Origin: Amycolatopsis umgeniensis
GTDB lineage: Bacteria; Actinomycetota; Actinomycetes; Mycobacteriales; Pseudonocardiaceae
Assembly (NCBI RefSeq): GCF_014205155.1
Contig: NZ_JACHMX010000001.1
Location: forward strand, 4,278,001 to 4,342,000
Direction of reading: 5' to 3'
Length of the DNA: 64,000 bases
In this document: positions 50,917 to 59,569 of the stretch, one piece after another
Position numbering within the stretch: the stretch's first letter is position 1
How the letters are laid out: each line of letters starts with the position of its first letter
The notes under the pieces: generated by a model
Database searches by the model: none
The model's input: the letters and a program-made list of their open reading frames with translations, nothing else
Told to the model about the DNA's origin: nothing
Made by a program: the position numbers and the translations under genes

Positions 50917-52473
50917 ATGCCGTCTTCGTGGCCTCCCCCGCCGTTCGACGACGCGCACGCGCGTATGCGCGAGTGGGATGCCTGGTACACCGGTGATCCC
51001 GAGCGGCTCGTCGAGATCTACACCGGCGAACGCCGGCGCGCTGTTACACCTCGACTCCGGCCCTCGACCTACCGCGGCGGCCTCGTGGGCGGGCTCGCCC
51101 GGTTCTTCTGGGGCCGCCCGGTCCCCGTCGGCCAGACCCGACAACGACTGCATGTGCCGCTCGCCGCGGACATCGCGACCGCGTCGGCCGACCTCCTGTT
51201 CTCCGAACCGCCCCGCATCATCGTCGACGACACCGCGGCGCAGGCTCGGCTCGACCTCGCGCTCAACTCGCCGGCGATGCACTCGCGGTTGCTCGAAGCG
51301 GCCGAGATCGCCTCGGCGCTCGGCGGTGCCTACCTGCGCGTGGTCTGGGATGCCGACGTGGCCGAGCACGCCATGCTCGACGCCGTCCACGCCGACGCCG
51401 CGGTGCCCGAATGGCGTTGGGGTGAACTGGCCGCAGTCACCTTCTATACGCGGGTGCGCGTCGACGGGCCGGCCGTGTGGCGCCACCTCGAGCGCTATGA
51501 ACCGGGCCGAATCGTGCACGCATTGCACGTCGGCACCGACACCGAACTCGGCCGCCCTGTGCCGCTCGCCGAGGACCCGTCGACCGCATGGGCGGCGCCG
51601 CTGGTCAACGCCGAAGGCAACATCGCCACCGGCACCGACCGGCTCGCCGCCGCGTACGTGCCCAACGTCCGCCCTAACCGGGTGTGGCGCGGCACGCCAC
51701 AACTCGCGCCGCTGGGCCGGTCGGACTTCGACGGGGTCGAAGGTCTCTTCGACGCGCTCGACGAGGTCTACACGAGCTGGATGCGCGACGTCCGGATCGC
51801 CAAGGCCCGACTACTGGTGCCCACCGGGTACTTGCAGGACAACGGCGCCGGCCGCGGCGCGAGCTTCGACGAAGACCGCGAGGTCTACACCGAGTTGAAC
51901 GCGCTGTCGCGCGGCGGCTCGGACACCCTCACCGTCTCCGCGCACCAATTCGCCATCCGGGTAGCCGAACACCGCGACACCGCCGAGGACATCACCCGTA
52001 CCACGCTCCGCGCCGCCGGCTACTCGCTAGCGACCCTCGGCGACAACGACGGCGACGCCTCGATCACCGCGACCGAGGTCACCGCCCGCGAAAAGCTGTC
52101 GAACCGGACCCGCGACAAGAAGGCACGGTACTGGGCCTCCGGTCTAGCGCACGTCTCCGCCGCGCTGGTCGAGATCGACCGGGCCGTCTTCGGCGGCACG
52201 GCGACCGTGCCCGACCTGCCGAAGGTCGAGTTTCCCGACCGGACGCAACCGGACCCCGAAGCGCTCGCTCGGACAGTGCAGGCGCTCGGCGCGGCCGAGG
52301 CCGCATCGACCGATGTACGGGTGCGAATGGTTCACCCTGACTGGGAAGATGACCAGGTCGACGCCGAAGTCGCCGCCATCCTCACGGAGTCTGGCCGGAC
52401 GGTACCCGATCCGGCCAAGTTCAACGGTTCCGAAAAAACATCAACGCAAGCTAACAGCACTTTATTCCGCTAA
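50917..52473 (+). CDS. Phage portal protein (518 aa)
   Basis: Forms the dodecameric ring through which DNA enters the capsid. Family features include an N-terminal RMREWDAWYTGD, then RLHVPLAADIATASADLLFS, the long central beta/alpha region, and a C-terminal helical region with TTLRAAGYSLATLGDNDGD and ITATEVTAREKLSNRTRDKK. The last is the typical SPP1-gp6-like end. ATG 50917 follows GAAAGGGGG. The 3' end overlaps the reverse-strand cargo gene by 12 nt. The last 15-20 codons are AT-richer than the rest, as if the cargo insertion replaced the tail end of the gene. Confidence 0.92.
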   Translation: MPSSWPPPPFDDAHARMREWDAWYTGDPERLVEIYTGERRRAVTPRLRPSTYRGGLVGGLARFFWGRPVPVGQTRQRLHVPLAADIATASADLLFSEPPRIIVDDTAAQARLDLALNSPAMHSRLLEAAEIASALGGAYLRVVWDADVAEHAMLDAVHADAAVPEWRWGELAAVTFYTRVRVDGPAVWRHLERYEPGRIVHALHVGTDTELGRPVPLAEDPSTAWAAPLVNAEGNIATGTDRLAAAYVPNVRPNRVWRGTPQLAPLGRSDFDGVEGLFDALDEVYTSWMRDVRIAKARLLVPTGYLQDNGAGRGASFDEDREVYTELNALSRGGSDTLTVSAHQFAIRVAEHRDTAEDITRTTLRAAGYSLATLGDNDGDASITATEVTAREKLSNRTRDKKARYWASGLAHVSAALVEIDRAVFGGTATVPDLPKVEFPDRTQPDPEALARTVQALGAAEAASTDVRVRMVHPDWEDDQVDAEVAAILTESGRTVPDPAKFNGSEKTSTQANSTLFR

Positions 52474-53433
52474 ATTACGCTTCGTGGAAGTTTGAATCTT
52501 CTCTAAGGAGTAACCGCTCCGGCCAGGCTGATTACTGCCGCGCTTGAACATAGTTACCACCTTGAAGTGGCCCAAATATTCAAGGTCGGGCGACGAAACA
52601 AGCCGGGCAACCATAGGCGCCAGATGCTCAGGAACACTGGCTCGAAATGCGCGGCCGACTTGAGGCGCGAACCGCACAGTACTGGAGGACCACTCCCATC
52701 CGTCAACAGTGCCGACGATTGTCCGTTCCGCAACGGCACTAACAGTATCGCCTGCGGCATGCTCAAGCCTGCTAGCCGCTGGCATCGAGAGTCGGACTTC
52801 ACTGGTACCACGCGAAGCATCTGCCCAATGACCATAGAGCTCATAAGTGGACTCGCGCGTAACCTTCGCGAATTTCGCAAGTGCGTCACGAGCAGGGGAC
52901 GACAGATCATGCAAAGCCGCATCTAGCACTGCCGATGTAGGCTCGTCATGTTTTTGGGCAAGGTTCATCAGAACAACAAGTCGCCTAAGCGCTATTTCTT
53001 CAACAGGCTCAGGCCGCTTTGTCGGAAGGGCTCCGGCCTCAGCTCCAACATCCGGAGCAGCGACTAAAAGCCGCACGCTTCCCAGCGTGGGAGTAACACG
53101 CAGCGCACTATTAAATCGCGCTAGGCGACCAGTGCTTTTCGCAACATTTTTGATAACCTCATCTAGAGCCTTGAGAAAGGCTGCGAGCGATCCGGCATTG
53201 GTTGTATGCCCTTCGACGCCTGGCCCATCGAGATGAAGATCCAAGACGGAGGTGGGACCGTTGACACGCTCAGCTAAGTCGTTTAGGTGAGCAGTCATCA
53301 AGGGACGGCGAAGATCATCAGCGGGCACGCGTTCGACAAGATTCCTGTACCGATCAAGGTCGGTAGACCAGTCAACGACCGCACCAGTGCGGCGGGGCGA
53401 CCTACGACGATGCAAGGGCTCAGGCGTACTCAC
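52462..53433 (-). CDS. Reverse-strand cargo protein, partner of the nucleotidyltransferase-like gene (323 aa)
   Basis: I do not recognise a family. The protein is soluble with mixed helix and strand. Residues about 15-55 are helical (DRYRNLVERVPADDLRRPLM). A strand-rich block follows (SVLDLHLDGPGVEG, then LRVTPTLGSVRLLVAAPDVG) with a helix between (FLKALDEVIKNVAKS). A central helical region LRRLVVLMNLAQKHDEPTSA is followed by two more strand clusters ending LEYLGHFKVVTMFKRGSN. It starts at GTG 53433, overlapping the upstream gene by 4 nt (GTGA) after AGGTGG, so the two are translationally coupled. The pair is AT-richer than the phage backbone and opposes it, as expected of a lysogeny-expressed defence or toxin-antitoxin module. 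Confidence 0.7.
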   Translation of the reverse strand: MSTPEPLHRRRSPRRTGAVVDWSTDLDRYRNLVERVPADDLRRPLMTAHLNDLAERVNGPTSVLDLHLDGPGVEGHTTNAGSLAAFLKALDEVIKNVAKSTGRLARFNSALRVTPTLGSVRLLVAAPDVGAEAGALPTKRPEPVEEIALRRLVVLMNLAQKHDEPTSAVLDAALHDLSSPARDALAKFAKVTRESTYELYGHWADASRGTSEVRLSMPAASRLEHAAGDTVSAVAERTIVGTVDGWEWSSSTVRFAPQVGRAFRASVPEHLAPMVARLVSSPDLEYLGHFKVVTMFKRGSNQPGRSGYSLEKIQTSTKRNLAE

Positions 53434-53996
53434 GAGGACCACCTCACTTCCACAAAGCCCTTCGCGTCCTCTACCAGTCTCCCTTCTTCGTCCTGCTTTG
53501 GCGAGGGAAGCCGCAAGCGCGACCAGTTTTCATGCCAGACGTCGAGGTCCTCCACCGTAACCGCGTGACCTGCGGTATCAGGCGGGAAGTACATGAGGTA
53601 CTTGAAATCGGTCAGGTGATCGAGCTTCGTGCCACCAGGTTCGTACCGCTCGTCGCACTCCAAGGTGTGAATTCGAGCACCAGCTCCGCTCGGCCCACCG
53701 AACAGCGGCCAGCAAGACTTCCAAGCCAGAGCGTCGATCAGGACAAGCGCGTCCAGATCATTTGGCTTGTCACTGCCAGTGACGAAAGATCCGTTGATCC
53801 AGACAGCGAGTAGCGGTATGCCCTCCGCAGCGAGTCGCTCTAACCGGGAGCGAGCGAGCAGCAGCATCGAACGTCGATACGGCGAGTGACCGAAAAGTTT
53901 CTCCATCTCGTCCCAGCTAGCGGGATGAGCTGTGTCCGACCAGGGCAGGACTAGCTGACTGGGGTCGAAGTCGGACCGCTCGAGTGACGGAAGCAT
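53430..53996 (-). CDS. DUF6932-like minimal nucleotidyltransferase-type protein (188 aa)
   Basis: The N-terminal segment (SWDEMEKLFGHSPYRRSMLL) leads into a helix and then VWINGSFVTGSDKPNDLDAL. This has the nucleotidyltransferase signature of a GS pair followed about ten residues on by DxD (DLD). It resembles the uncharacterised DUF6932 family. Minimal nucleotidyltransferases serve as antitoxins that AMPylate HEPN toxins (MNT/HEPN) or as toxins in AbiE-type systems. The C-terminal part contains LDHLTDFKYLMYFPPDTAGH and WHENWSRLRLPSPKQDEEGR. It is the first gene of a two-gene reverse operon placed between portal and minor capsid genes. Activity is not shown by the sequence alone. Confidence 0.72.
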   Translation of the reverse strand: MLPSLERSDFDPSQLVLPWSDTAHPASWDEMEKLFGHSPYRRSMLLLARSRLERLAAEGIPLLAVWINGSFVTGSDKPNDLDALVLIDALAWKSCWPLFGGPSGAGARIHTLECDERYEPGGTKLDHLTDFKYLMYFPPDTAGHAVTVEDLDVWHENWSRLRLPSPKQDEEGRLVEDAKGFVEVRWSS

Positions 53997-54123
53997 CTTT
54001 GACCCCTCTCAATCGCAGCCCGACGCCTGAAGATCGCTACCCGGTTGCACACTGTTACCGATTGGTTCATTACACGATAGTCACGACTCCCAGCTCGGCG
54101 CGTTGACGAATTGGGGGCTGCCG

Positions 54124-56193
54124 ATGCCGTGGAAGCCCCCACTCGAGGTTGACGCTGCCGACGTCGTCGAGCAGCTCGCCGCGGACATCCTCGCCCTGTA
54201 CACGCAGGCCGAGGCGCGGTTGCTCGGCGACATCGCCCGCCGGGTCCGCGCCGAGCAGGACGTGCCCGAATGGGCCGCGCAGAAAACCGCCGCGGCGCGC
54301 GAGCTTCGGCTCGCCGCCGAGCGGATCGCTACCCAGGTCACCGGGCAGGCAGGCCAGGCGGCCGCCGATTCCGTGTTCGCCGCGTGGCAGGCCGGCGCCG
54401 AGCAGGGGCTCGCGCAGCTCGCCGAACTCGGCGCGCTGTCGTCCGAGCAGCTCGAGCAGCTCGCCGGCGTAGTGCCCGGAATGCAGGCGGCCGCCATCCT
54501 CGCCGCGGACCTCACCAGCCGACTCGAAGCGCTGCCGCTGCGCGTCTTGCGCTGGCAGCAGGACGCCTATCAAACAGCGGTCGCCGCCACGGCGCCCGAT
54601 CAGTTGCTCGGTACCAGCACGATCCACTCGGCGCAGCGTGCCGCGTGGGATCGTCTCGCCGCGCAAGGCGTGACCGGGTTCGTTGACCGCGCCGGCCGCG
54701 ACTGGAACCTCGCGAGCTACGTCGAGATGGCCGTGCGCACCGCGACCGGGCGCGCGTGGAACGACGGTCACCTCGCCCGGATGGCCTCCGCCGGCGTCGA
54801 GCTGGTCACGATCGCCCGCTCGCGTCATGCCTGCCGACTCTGTACCCGCTGGGAAGGGCGGGTGTTGGCGCTGTCCGGCCCGCCCGGCGAGCGCCAGGTC
54901 GAGCACACCCTCACCGACGAGACGGTCTCCGTCGACGTCGCCGCCACCGTCGAGCAGGCGCGGCTCGAGGGGCTCATGCACCCGAACTGTCGGCATCAGT
55001 TCGTGCCCTATCTGCCGGGCGTGACCAAGCTCGACGAGATTCGCGAGCACGACGCCAAGGCCGAGCAGGACCGCGAAGACCTGCGCGCGCTCGAGCGCAA
55101 GGTGCGCCGGAACAAGCGCAAGGCCGCGGCCGCGCTCACCGACGACGAGCGCCAGGCCGCCGAGCGTCGGGTGCGCGAAACGCAAGCCGAGATCCGCGAG
55201 CATGTGAAGCGGACCGGGCTCAACCGCAAGCGCTACCGCGAGCAGGTCAACCTCGGACACGGCGACCTGCGGGCCGCCGAGCGCCGGCGCGACCAGCTCG
55301 CCGACCAGGTCACCGAAGGCAGCGCCGAGCAGAACCGGCTCGACGCCATCGACGACGAACAGGCCCGCCGGCGCGCGGCCGAGCGGCTCGCCGCGGAGAA
55401 GGCCGCGGCCGACAACGCCATCGCCGACGCGCTCGCCGCGCAGCACCGCACGCCGGCCGAGCTGAGCGACGACGAACTCGCCGTCGCCGACCGAGCGTTC
55501 GCCGAGCGCGCCGAGTTGCTCGGCAAGCCCGGCCAGGTCAGCCGGACACACCAGGCCGTACGCGACGAGATCGAACGGCGCGCCGCGCCGCCGGCCGCGT
55601 CGGGCGACCTACGGGAGCTGTCCGACGAGCAGCTCGCCGACCGGCTCGCCGAAGTCGGCGACGACGAGGAGGCCGTCGAGGCAGTAATCGCCGAGCTGGA
55701 GCGGCGCGAAGCCGACCAGCAGTACGCCGACGCGGTCGCCGACGAGCCGGACGCCGAGAAGTGGGCCGAGGTCGACCGGCTCGTCGAGACCGGTCTCGAC
55801 TACGAGCAGGCGTACGCCGAGGTGTTCGACAAGGACGTCGAGAAGATGCGTCGCGAGGACGCCATCGCCCGACTTCGACGCGAGGGCTACCGCGGCCGCG
55901 GATTCGACGAACTCGCGCGCGCTGCCTATGCCGATCGCCTCGAACGCGACTACTTCGCCGCCGAGGCCGCTACAAACGGGTTCCTGCTCACGCGGGAAGG
56001 GCAGCAGGGCGGGCTCGATCCGCGGAACCTGTGGCGCCAGAACGAGAATTACGCGCGCCGGTGGGCGTCCGACGAGTTGAAGCAGTGGTGGGACGAAAAC
56101 GGTAGGGTCACGTTCGACCAGTTCGCCGACGAGTTGCTCGACGGCGGCAACGGAGAACGGTTCCGCACCGGGGGTGAGTCGTGGCAACAGTGA
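54124..56193 (+). CDS. Phage minor capsid protein (MuF/min_cap2-like), 689 aa
   Basis: A head-assembly protein placed after the portal as usual. The first 300 residues have the minor capsid core, including SRHACRLCTRWEGRVLALSG with a CxxC pair and a GLMHPNCRHQFVPYLPG motif (C and H typical of this domain). A long, charged, helical region (residues about 320-560) follows, full of Glu/Arg/Ala with coiled-coil pattern. An acidic C-terminal domain ends FDQFADELLDGG. The length is above average for the family, so an extra injected or toxin-like C-terminal domain is possible. ATG 54124 follows GGGGGC; a TTG at 54103 is less likely. Confidence 0.82.
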   Translation: MPWKPPLEVDAADVVEQLAADILALYTQAEARLLGDIARRVRAEQDVPEWAAQKTAAARELRLAAERIATQVTGQAGQAAADSVFAAWQAGAEQGLAQLAELGALSSEQLEQLAGVVPGMQAAAILAADLTSRLEALPLRVLRWQQDAYQTAVAATAPDQLLGTSTIHSAQRAAWDRLAAQGVTGFVDRAGRDWNLASYVEMAVRTATGRAWNDGHLARMASAGVELVTIARSRHACRLCTRWEGRVLALSGPPGERQVEHTLTDETVSVDVAATVEQARLEGLMHPNCRHQFVPYLPGVTKLDEIREHDAKAEQDREDLRALERKVRRNKRKAAAALTDDERQAAERRVRETQAEIREHVKRTGLNRKRYREQVNLGHGDLRAAERRRDQLADQVTEGSAEQNRLDAIDDEQARRRAAERLAAEKAAADNAIADALAAQHRTPAELSDDELAVADRAFAERAELLGKPGQVSRTHQAVRDEIERRAAPPAASGDLRELSDEQLADRLAEVGDDEEAVEAVIAELERREADQQYADAVADEPDAEKWAEVDRLVETGLDYEQAYAEVFDKDVEKMRREDAIARLRREGYRGRGFDELARAAYADRLERDYFAAEAATNGFLLTREGQQGGLDPRNLWRQNENYARRWASDELKQWWDENGRVTFDQFADELLDGGNGERFRTGGESWQQ

Positions 56194-56441
56194 CCGCCGA
56201 GCAAGTCCGCGCCGCCCGGGAACAGGGCTACGCCGCCGGCTACGGACTCGCGCCACCGACGCCGAACCCGTACACGCCAACGCATACGCCCGAGTGGCTC
56301 GGCCCACGGACGCCTGCCGAGCGCGCTCATCGGGAAAACGCCGAGCGTGGACCGCTTGCACTCGCGCGAGTCTGGCGGCAGGGCTACCAAGACGGGCAAA
56401 CGGTCTACGCGCGCGAACACGCGCCGGGAAGTACGTCCTAG
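56181..56441 (+). CDS. Small phage structural-region protein (86 aa)
   Basis: Not recognised. It begins ATVTAEQVRAAREQGYAAGY and has a Pro/Thr-rich middle and a helical end (ALARVWRQGYQDGQTVYARE). The GTG at 56181 overlaps the minor capsid gene by 13 nt and its stop overlaps the convergent reverse-strand gene by 4 nt. Confidence 0.6.
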   Translation: MATVTAEQVRAAREQGYAAGYGLAPPTPNPYTPTHTPEWLGPRTPAERAHRENAERGPLALARVWRQGYQDGQTVYAREHAPGSTS

Positions 56442-56746
56442 GACGGTTCGGCAGAGCCACCGTCGAGGAGTTCTCGTTCCCAGTCCTTGAGTTCCGGCTC
56501 GACCTTCGGTGCCGACGGACGGCCACCGCCCACCCCGCGCCCTGGCATTCCCGCTCGCCACCGCTCGATCTCTGGCAAGCGTGCCGGCAGCCAGCCGGGC
56601 ACCCCACCGTCGATTTCGACGTCGGGTTCAGGGAACGGATGCGCCGACTCGGCGGGGTACCGGCCGCGCCACTTGTCGACCGCATGGCGTGTAACGCCGA
56701 GGCGCTCGGCAATGCCGTTTACGCCAAGGTGACGAACGGTGCTCAC
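56438..56746 (-). CDS. Reverse-strand helix-turn-helix protein (102 aa)
   Basis: An N-terminal DNA-binding motif (GVNGIAERLGVTRHAVDKWR) of the MerR/excisionase or phage regulator type, then a Pro-rich linker with a recognition-like LPARLPEIERWRAG segment. It is the second gene of a two-gene reverse operon (ATGA overlap with 56743-56964) controlled by the promoter and two operators at 56979-57045. The most economical reading is that it is the autoregulator that binds those sites. It might equally be an excisionase or small terminase-like protein. Confidence 0.68.
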   Translation of the reverse strand: MSTVRHLGVNGIAERLGVTRHAVDKWRGRYPAESAHPFPEPDVEIDGGVPGWLPARLPEIERWRAGMPGRGVGGGRPSAPKVEPELKDWERELLDGGSAEPS

Positions 56747-56964
56747 GAGAGCACCGCCCCACCGAACAGCTCATCGCGCACGTACAGCGACAGCGGGCCG
56801 ACAGGTTCCGGCCACTTGAACGGCGCTGGTTCGACGATCACACGCTCGGCGGCAACCTCGGCGCACGCCTCCCAGATATCGACCTGCCCCGGGACCTGGT
56901 CGGCGACGTACTTGCGCATGGCCTCGGCCTCAAGCAGCGGGCCGACCTCGAAAAGTGCCTGCAT
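56743..56964 (-). CDS. Reverse-strand small protein of the operator-controlled pair (73 aa)
   Basis: Not recognised. Soluble, acidic, mixed alpha/beta: LFEVGPLLEAEAMRKYVADQ, then QVDIWEACAEVAAERVIVEP and LSLYVRDELFGGAVL. The ATG at 56964 follows GAGGGGAAGAAC. It is the first gene behind a near-consensus promoter and is followed, overlapping by 4 nt, by the helix-turn-helix gene. Small size, position and tight control recall toxin-antitoxin or immunity modules. The sequence gives no direct sign of toxicity. Confidence 0.6.
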   Translation of the reverse strand: MQALFEVGPLLEAEAMRKYVADQVPGQVDIWEACAEVAAERVIVEPAPFKWPEPVGPLSLYVRDELFGGAVLS

Positions 56965-56978
56965 GTTCTTCCCCTCTC

Positions 56979-57045
56979 AACGTTGTCTCCGATTTCGACA
57001 ACGTTAGAGACCAACTGAAACCTTGTCAAGAATCGAGACAAGGTT
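56979..57045 (-). promoter_or_regulatory. Promoter with two identical-pattern 27-bp operators
   Basis: Operator 1 (56979-57005) is AACGTTGTC-N9-GACAACGTT and operator 2 (57019-57045) AACCTTGTC-N9-GACAAGGTT; both have perfect 9-bp arms, centres 40 bp apart. On the reverse strand, TTGACA (57024-57029), 17 bp, TAACGT (57001-57006) forms a near-consensus promoter reading toward 56964. The -35 lies in operator 2 and the -10 overlaps operator 1, so occupancy would block transcription. Confidence 0.8.
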
Positions 57046-57097
57046 TCTCGCTCGGCCGGGCGCCGAGTCCCCACCCACGACCGCCCAGGAGGCAACC

Positions 57098-57769
57098 GTG
57101 TCCGCACCCATCACCCCTGCCGGCGCTGCTGGCGAGACGTTCGGCACACCCGGCGAGCCCAACACCGCCGGCCAGCCGCCCAGCACCGAGCAGGCACCGG
57201 CCGCCGGCCAGCCGAGCGCACCGGCACCAGCCGAGCAGGGACCAGCCGCGGACGAACTTGCCGCGCTGGACCCGGCGACGCTGGCGAAGATGGTGCGCGA
57301 CCTGCGCACCGAGAACGCCGCGGATCGCACGAACGCGAAGACGAAGGCGGCCGACGAGGCGCGGCAGCAGCTCGCGCAGGACATCAGCAAGGCCCTCGGC
57401 CTGGTCGCCGACGACGACAAGGCGGACCCGGCCAAGCTCGCCGAGCAGGTCACCGCCGAGCAGCAGCGCACCCGCGCCGCCTCGGTCGAGCTGGCCGTGT
57501 TCAAGTCCGCCGGCCAGCTCGGCGCCGACCCGGCCGCGCTGGTCGACTCACGCGCGTTCGTATCGGCGGTCGAGCAGCTCGACCCCACCGCGGCCGACTT
57601 CGCCGACAAGGTCGGCGCAGCGATCACCAAGGCCGTGACCGACAACCCGAAGTTGCGCGCCGCCGGCCAGGCGCCGCCGCGCAGCAGCGGGCAGCACGCC
57701 GGCGGGCCCGGCGAGAAGCCCGCCGCGAAGTCGCTCACCGACGCCATCTCACGCCACTACGGCAACTGA
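57098..57769 (+). CDS. Scaffolding-type protein (223 aa)
   Basis: Placed directly before the capsid gene. A Pro/Ala-rich, disordered N-terminus is followed by a long helical region (AKMVRDLRTENAADRTNAKT, then DEARQQLAQDISKALG) and a C-terminal helix cluster (FVSAVEQLDPTAADFADKVG), a composition typical of phage scaffolding proteins. GTG 57098 follows CAGGAGG. It is probably degraded or released after head assembly. Confidence 0.78.
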   Translation: MSAPITPAGAAGETFGTPGEPNTAGQPPSTEQAPAAGQPSAPAPAEQGPAADELAALDPATLAKMVRDLRTENAADRTNAKTKAADEARQQLAQDISKALGLVADDDKADPAKLAEQVTAEQQRTRAASVELAVFKSAGQLGADPAALVDSRAFVSAVEQLDPTAADFADKVGAAITKAVTDNPKLRAAGQAPPRSSGQHAGGPGEKPAAKSLTDAISRHYGN

Positions 57770-57785
57770 CCACTAGGAGAGTTCC

Positions 57786-58790
57786 ATGCCCGTGACCTTG
57801 GCCGAAGCCAAGAACAACGCACAGACCGACTACGACCCGGCCGTGATCGACGAGTTCCGAAAAGAGTCGGCGATCCTCGACTCGCTGATCTTCGACGACG
57901 TCGTCAACCCCTCCGGTGGAGGCGCAACCCTCACCTACGGATACCGCCGGCTGATCACACAGCCCACCGCGGATTTCCGCGCGCTCAACTCCGAGTACGC
58001 GCCGCAGAACGTCACCACCGCGCCGTTTTCTGTCAACTTGGCTGTACTCGGTGGCGCTTTTGAGGTCGACCGGGTCATCGCCAAGGTTGGCCCTGCCGCG
58101 TCCGCCGCGGTGTCGTTGAACATGTCGCAGAAGATCAAGGCCGCGAACACCCGATTTCAGGACGCGGTGATCAACGGCGACACCGCCGTCGACACCAACG
58201 GGTTCGACGGGCTCGACAAGGCGCTCGTGGGCTCCACCACGGAGTTTCGCGCCGGCCAGGTCACCGACTGGACCGACTTCGACACCAACGCGCGCGCCGA
58301 GCACAAGGCGCTCGACGCCGTCGACGAGTTCCTCTCGCTGCTCGACGGCACGCCGTCGGTGGTCATCGGGAACGCGAAGTCGCTTGCTCGAGTCCGGGCG
58401 GCCGCGCGCCGCGCCGGCATGTACACCCGCGACCCGGTCGAGGGGCTGATCGGCGTCAACGGCCGGCCGGTGGTCCGCGAGACCTACGGCGGGGTGCTGC
58501 TCGTCGACGCCGGCGCGAAGGCCGGCACGAACAACCCGATCGTGCCGATTCTCGGCCGGACCGTGGGCGGCACCGCGGCGACCGGGCTCACCGACTTGTA
58601 CGCCTACCGCGTGGGGCTCGACGGGTTCCACGGGGTCGCGACCGTCGGCACGCAGCTCGTCGAGAGCTGGCTGCCCGACTTCACCGTCGCCGGCGCGGTC
58701 AAGAAGGGCGAGGTGGAGCTCGGCCCGGTCGCCGTCGCGCTCAAGGCCACGAAGGCGGCCGCCGTCTTCCGCAACATCAAGGTGCAGTGA
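57786..58790 (+). CDS. Major capsid protein, HK97-fold (334 aa)
   Basis: The main head subunit. The N-terminal arm (AEAKNNAQTDYDPAVIDEFR) is followed by a strand-rich core (TYGYRRLITQPTADFRALNS, FSVNLAVLGGAFEVDRVIAK) and the helix SRFQDAVINGD-like segment (here NTRFQDAVINGDTAVDTNGF). The axial domain includes VIGNAKSLARVRAAARRAGM. This is the order of E-loop and P-domain elements in HK97-like capsids of actinophages. ATG 57786 follows AGGAGAG. It is probably the most highly expressed late gene. Confidence 0.92.
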   Translation: MPVTLAEAKNNAQTDYDPAVIDEFRKESAILDSLIFDDVVNPSGGGATLTYGYRRLITQPTADFRALNSEYAPQNVTTAPFSVNLAVLGGAFEVDRVIAKVGPAASAAVSLNMSQKIKAANTRFQDAVINGDTAVDTNGFDGLDKALVGSTTEFRAGQVTDWTDFDTNARAEHKALDAVDEFLSLLDGTPSVVIGNAKSLARVRAAARRAGMYTRDPVEGLIGVNGRPVVRETYGGVLLVDAGAKAGTNNPIVPILGRTVGGTAATGLTDLYAYRVGLDGFHGVATVGTQLVESWLPDFTVAGAVKKGEVELGPVAVALKATKAAAVFRNIKVQ

Positions 58791-59074
58791 TGCCACGACA
58801 CATCATCGAAACCCCGGTCGCCGACTACACGGGCACCGTCGCCGGTGTCCGGCTCACCGCCGGCCGCGGCGAGGCCGACGACGAGAACGCGGTCGCCTAC
58901 TTCCAGCGGCACGGCTACACCGTGACGCCGGTCGAGGACGACGTCGAACCCGCCGAGCCGGCCGTCGACGACCCGCCAGCCGACACCGCGCCCACCGACG
59001 AGACGCCGCTCGAGACCCCGCCGGCCGAGCCGGAAGGAACGAAGCGCACCAACCGCCGCACGCCGGCGAAGTAG
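58790..59074 (+). CDS. Small acidic head protein (94 aa)
   Basis: Begins IIETPVADYTGTVAGVRLTA then GRGEADDENAVAYFQRHGYT, a short fold common right after capsid genes (sometimes annotated as capsid decoration or completion protein). The second half is a Pro/Glu/Thr-rich tail ending in basic KRTNRRTPAK. ATG 58790 overlaps the capsid stop (TGATG). Confidence 0.68.
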   Translation: MPRHIIETPVADYTGTVAGVRLTAGRGEADDENAVAYFQRHGYTVTPVEDDVEPAEPAVDDPPADTAPTDETPLETPPAEPEGTKRTNRRTPAK

Positions 59075-59143
59075 CCGCCGCGGCCGGCACCCGTGCCCCG
59101 ACCGGGCGCCGGCCGCGGCCTCCACCAACGAGAAGGGGTCGCC

Positions 59144-59569
59144 GTGGCACGCGCGTACGCGACCGCCGAGGACTACGCGAACTGGCTCGACATCACCACC
59201 CCGCCCGAGGGCGTCACCCGGCAGCTTGCCCGCGCGTCACAGCTCGTCGACTGGCTGCTCGTCACCGCGGTCTACCTCACCGACCCGGCCGGCTACCCGT
59301 CCAACCCGGACGTGCGCGCCGCGGTACGCGACGCCACGTGCGCCACCGTCGCGTGGTGGGAAGACACCGGCGACGACTCCGGCGCGGCCGCCCGGTTCAC
59401 CTCCGCCGGCATCGGGTCCGTGAACCTCACCCGAGCGACCACCGCGGCCGCCGGCACACCGAGCGGCGCGCAAGCTGCCCGGCTTTCGCCAGAGGCCATG
59501 CAGATACTCACCGCGGCCGGCTTGCTCGGCGACTGCCCGGTCGAGCAGGAGGTCACCCGGTGGCGCTGA
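59144..59569 (+). CDS. Head-tail connector protein (141 aa)
   Basis: All-helical connector of the gp6/gp15 type: YATAEDYANWLDI, VTRQLARASQLVDWLLVTAV, VRAAVRDATCATVAWWEDTG, then LSPEAMQILTAAGLL. GTG 59144 follows GAGAAGGGG. It binds below the portal to close the head. It overlaps the next gene by 10 nt. Confidence 0.78.
   Translation: MARAYATAEDYANWLDITTPPEGVTRQLARASQLVDWLLVTAVYLTDPAGYPSNPDVRAAVRDATCATVAWWEDTGDDSGAAARFTSAGIGSVNLTRATTAAAGTPSGAQAARLSPEAMQILTAAGLLGDCPVEQEVTRWR

Noticed and set aside
54103..54126. TTG 54103 as start of the minor capsid protein
   Set aside because: ATG 54124 has GGGGGC at the right distance, while TTG has no clear ribosome site.
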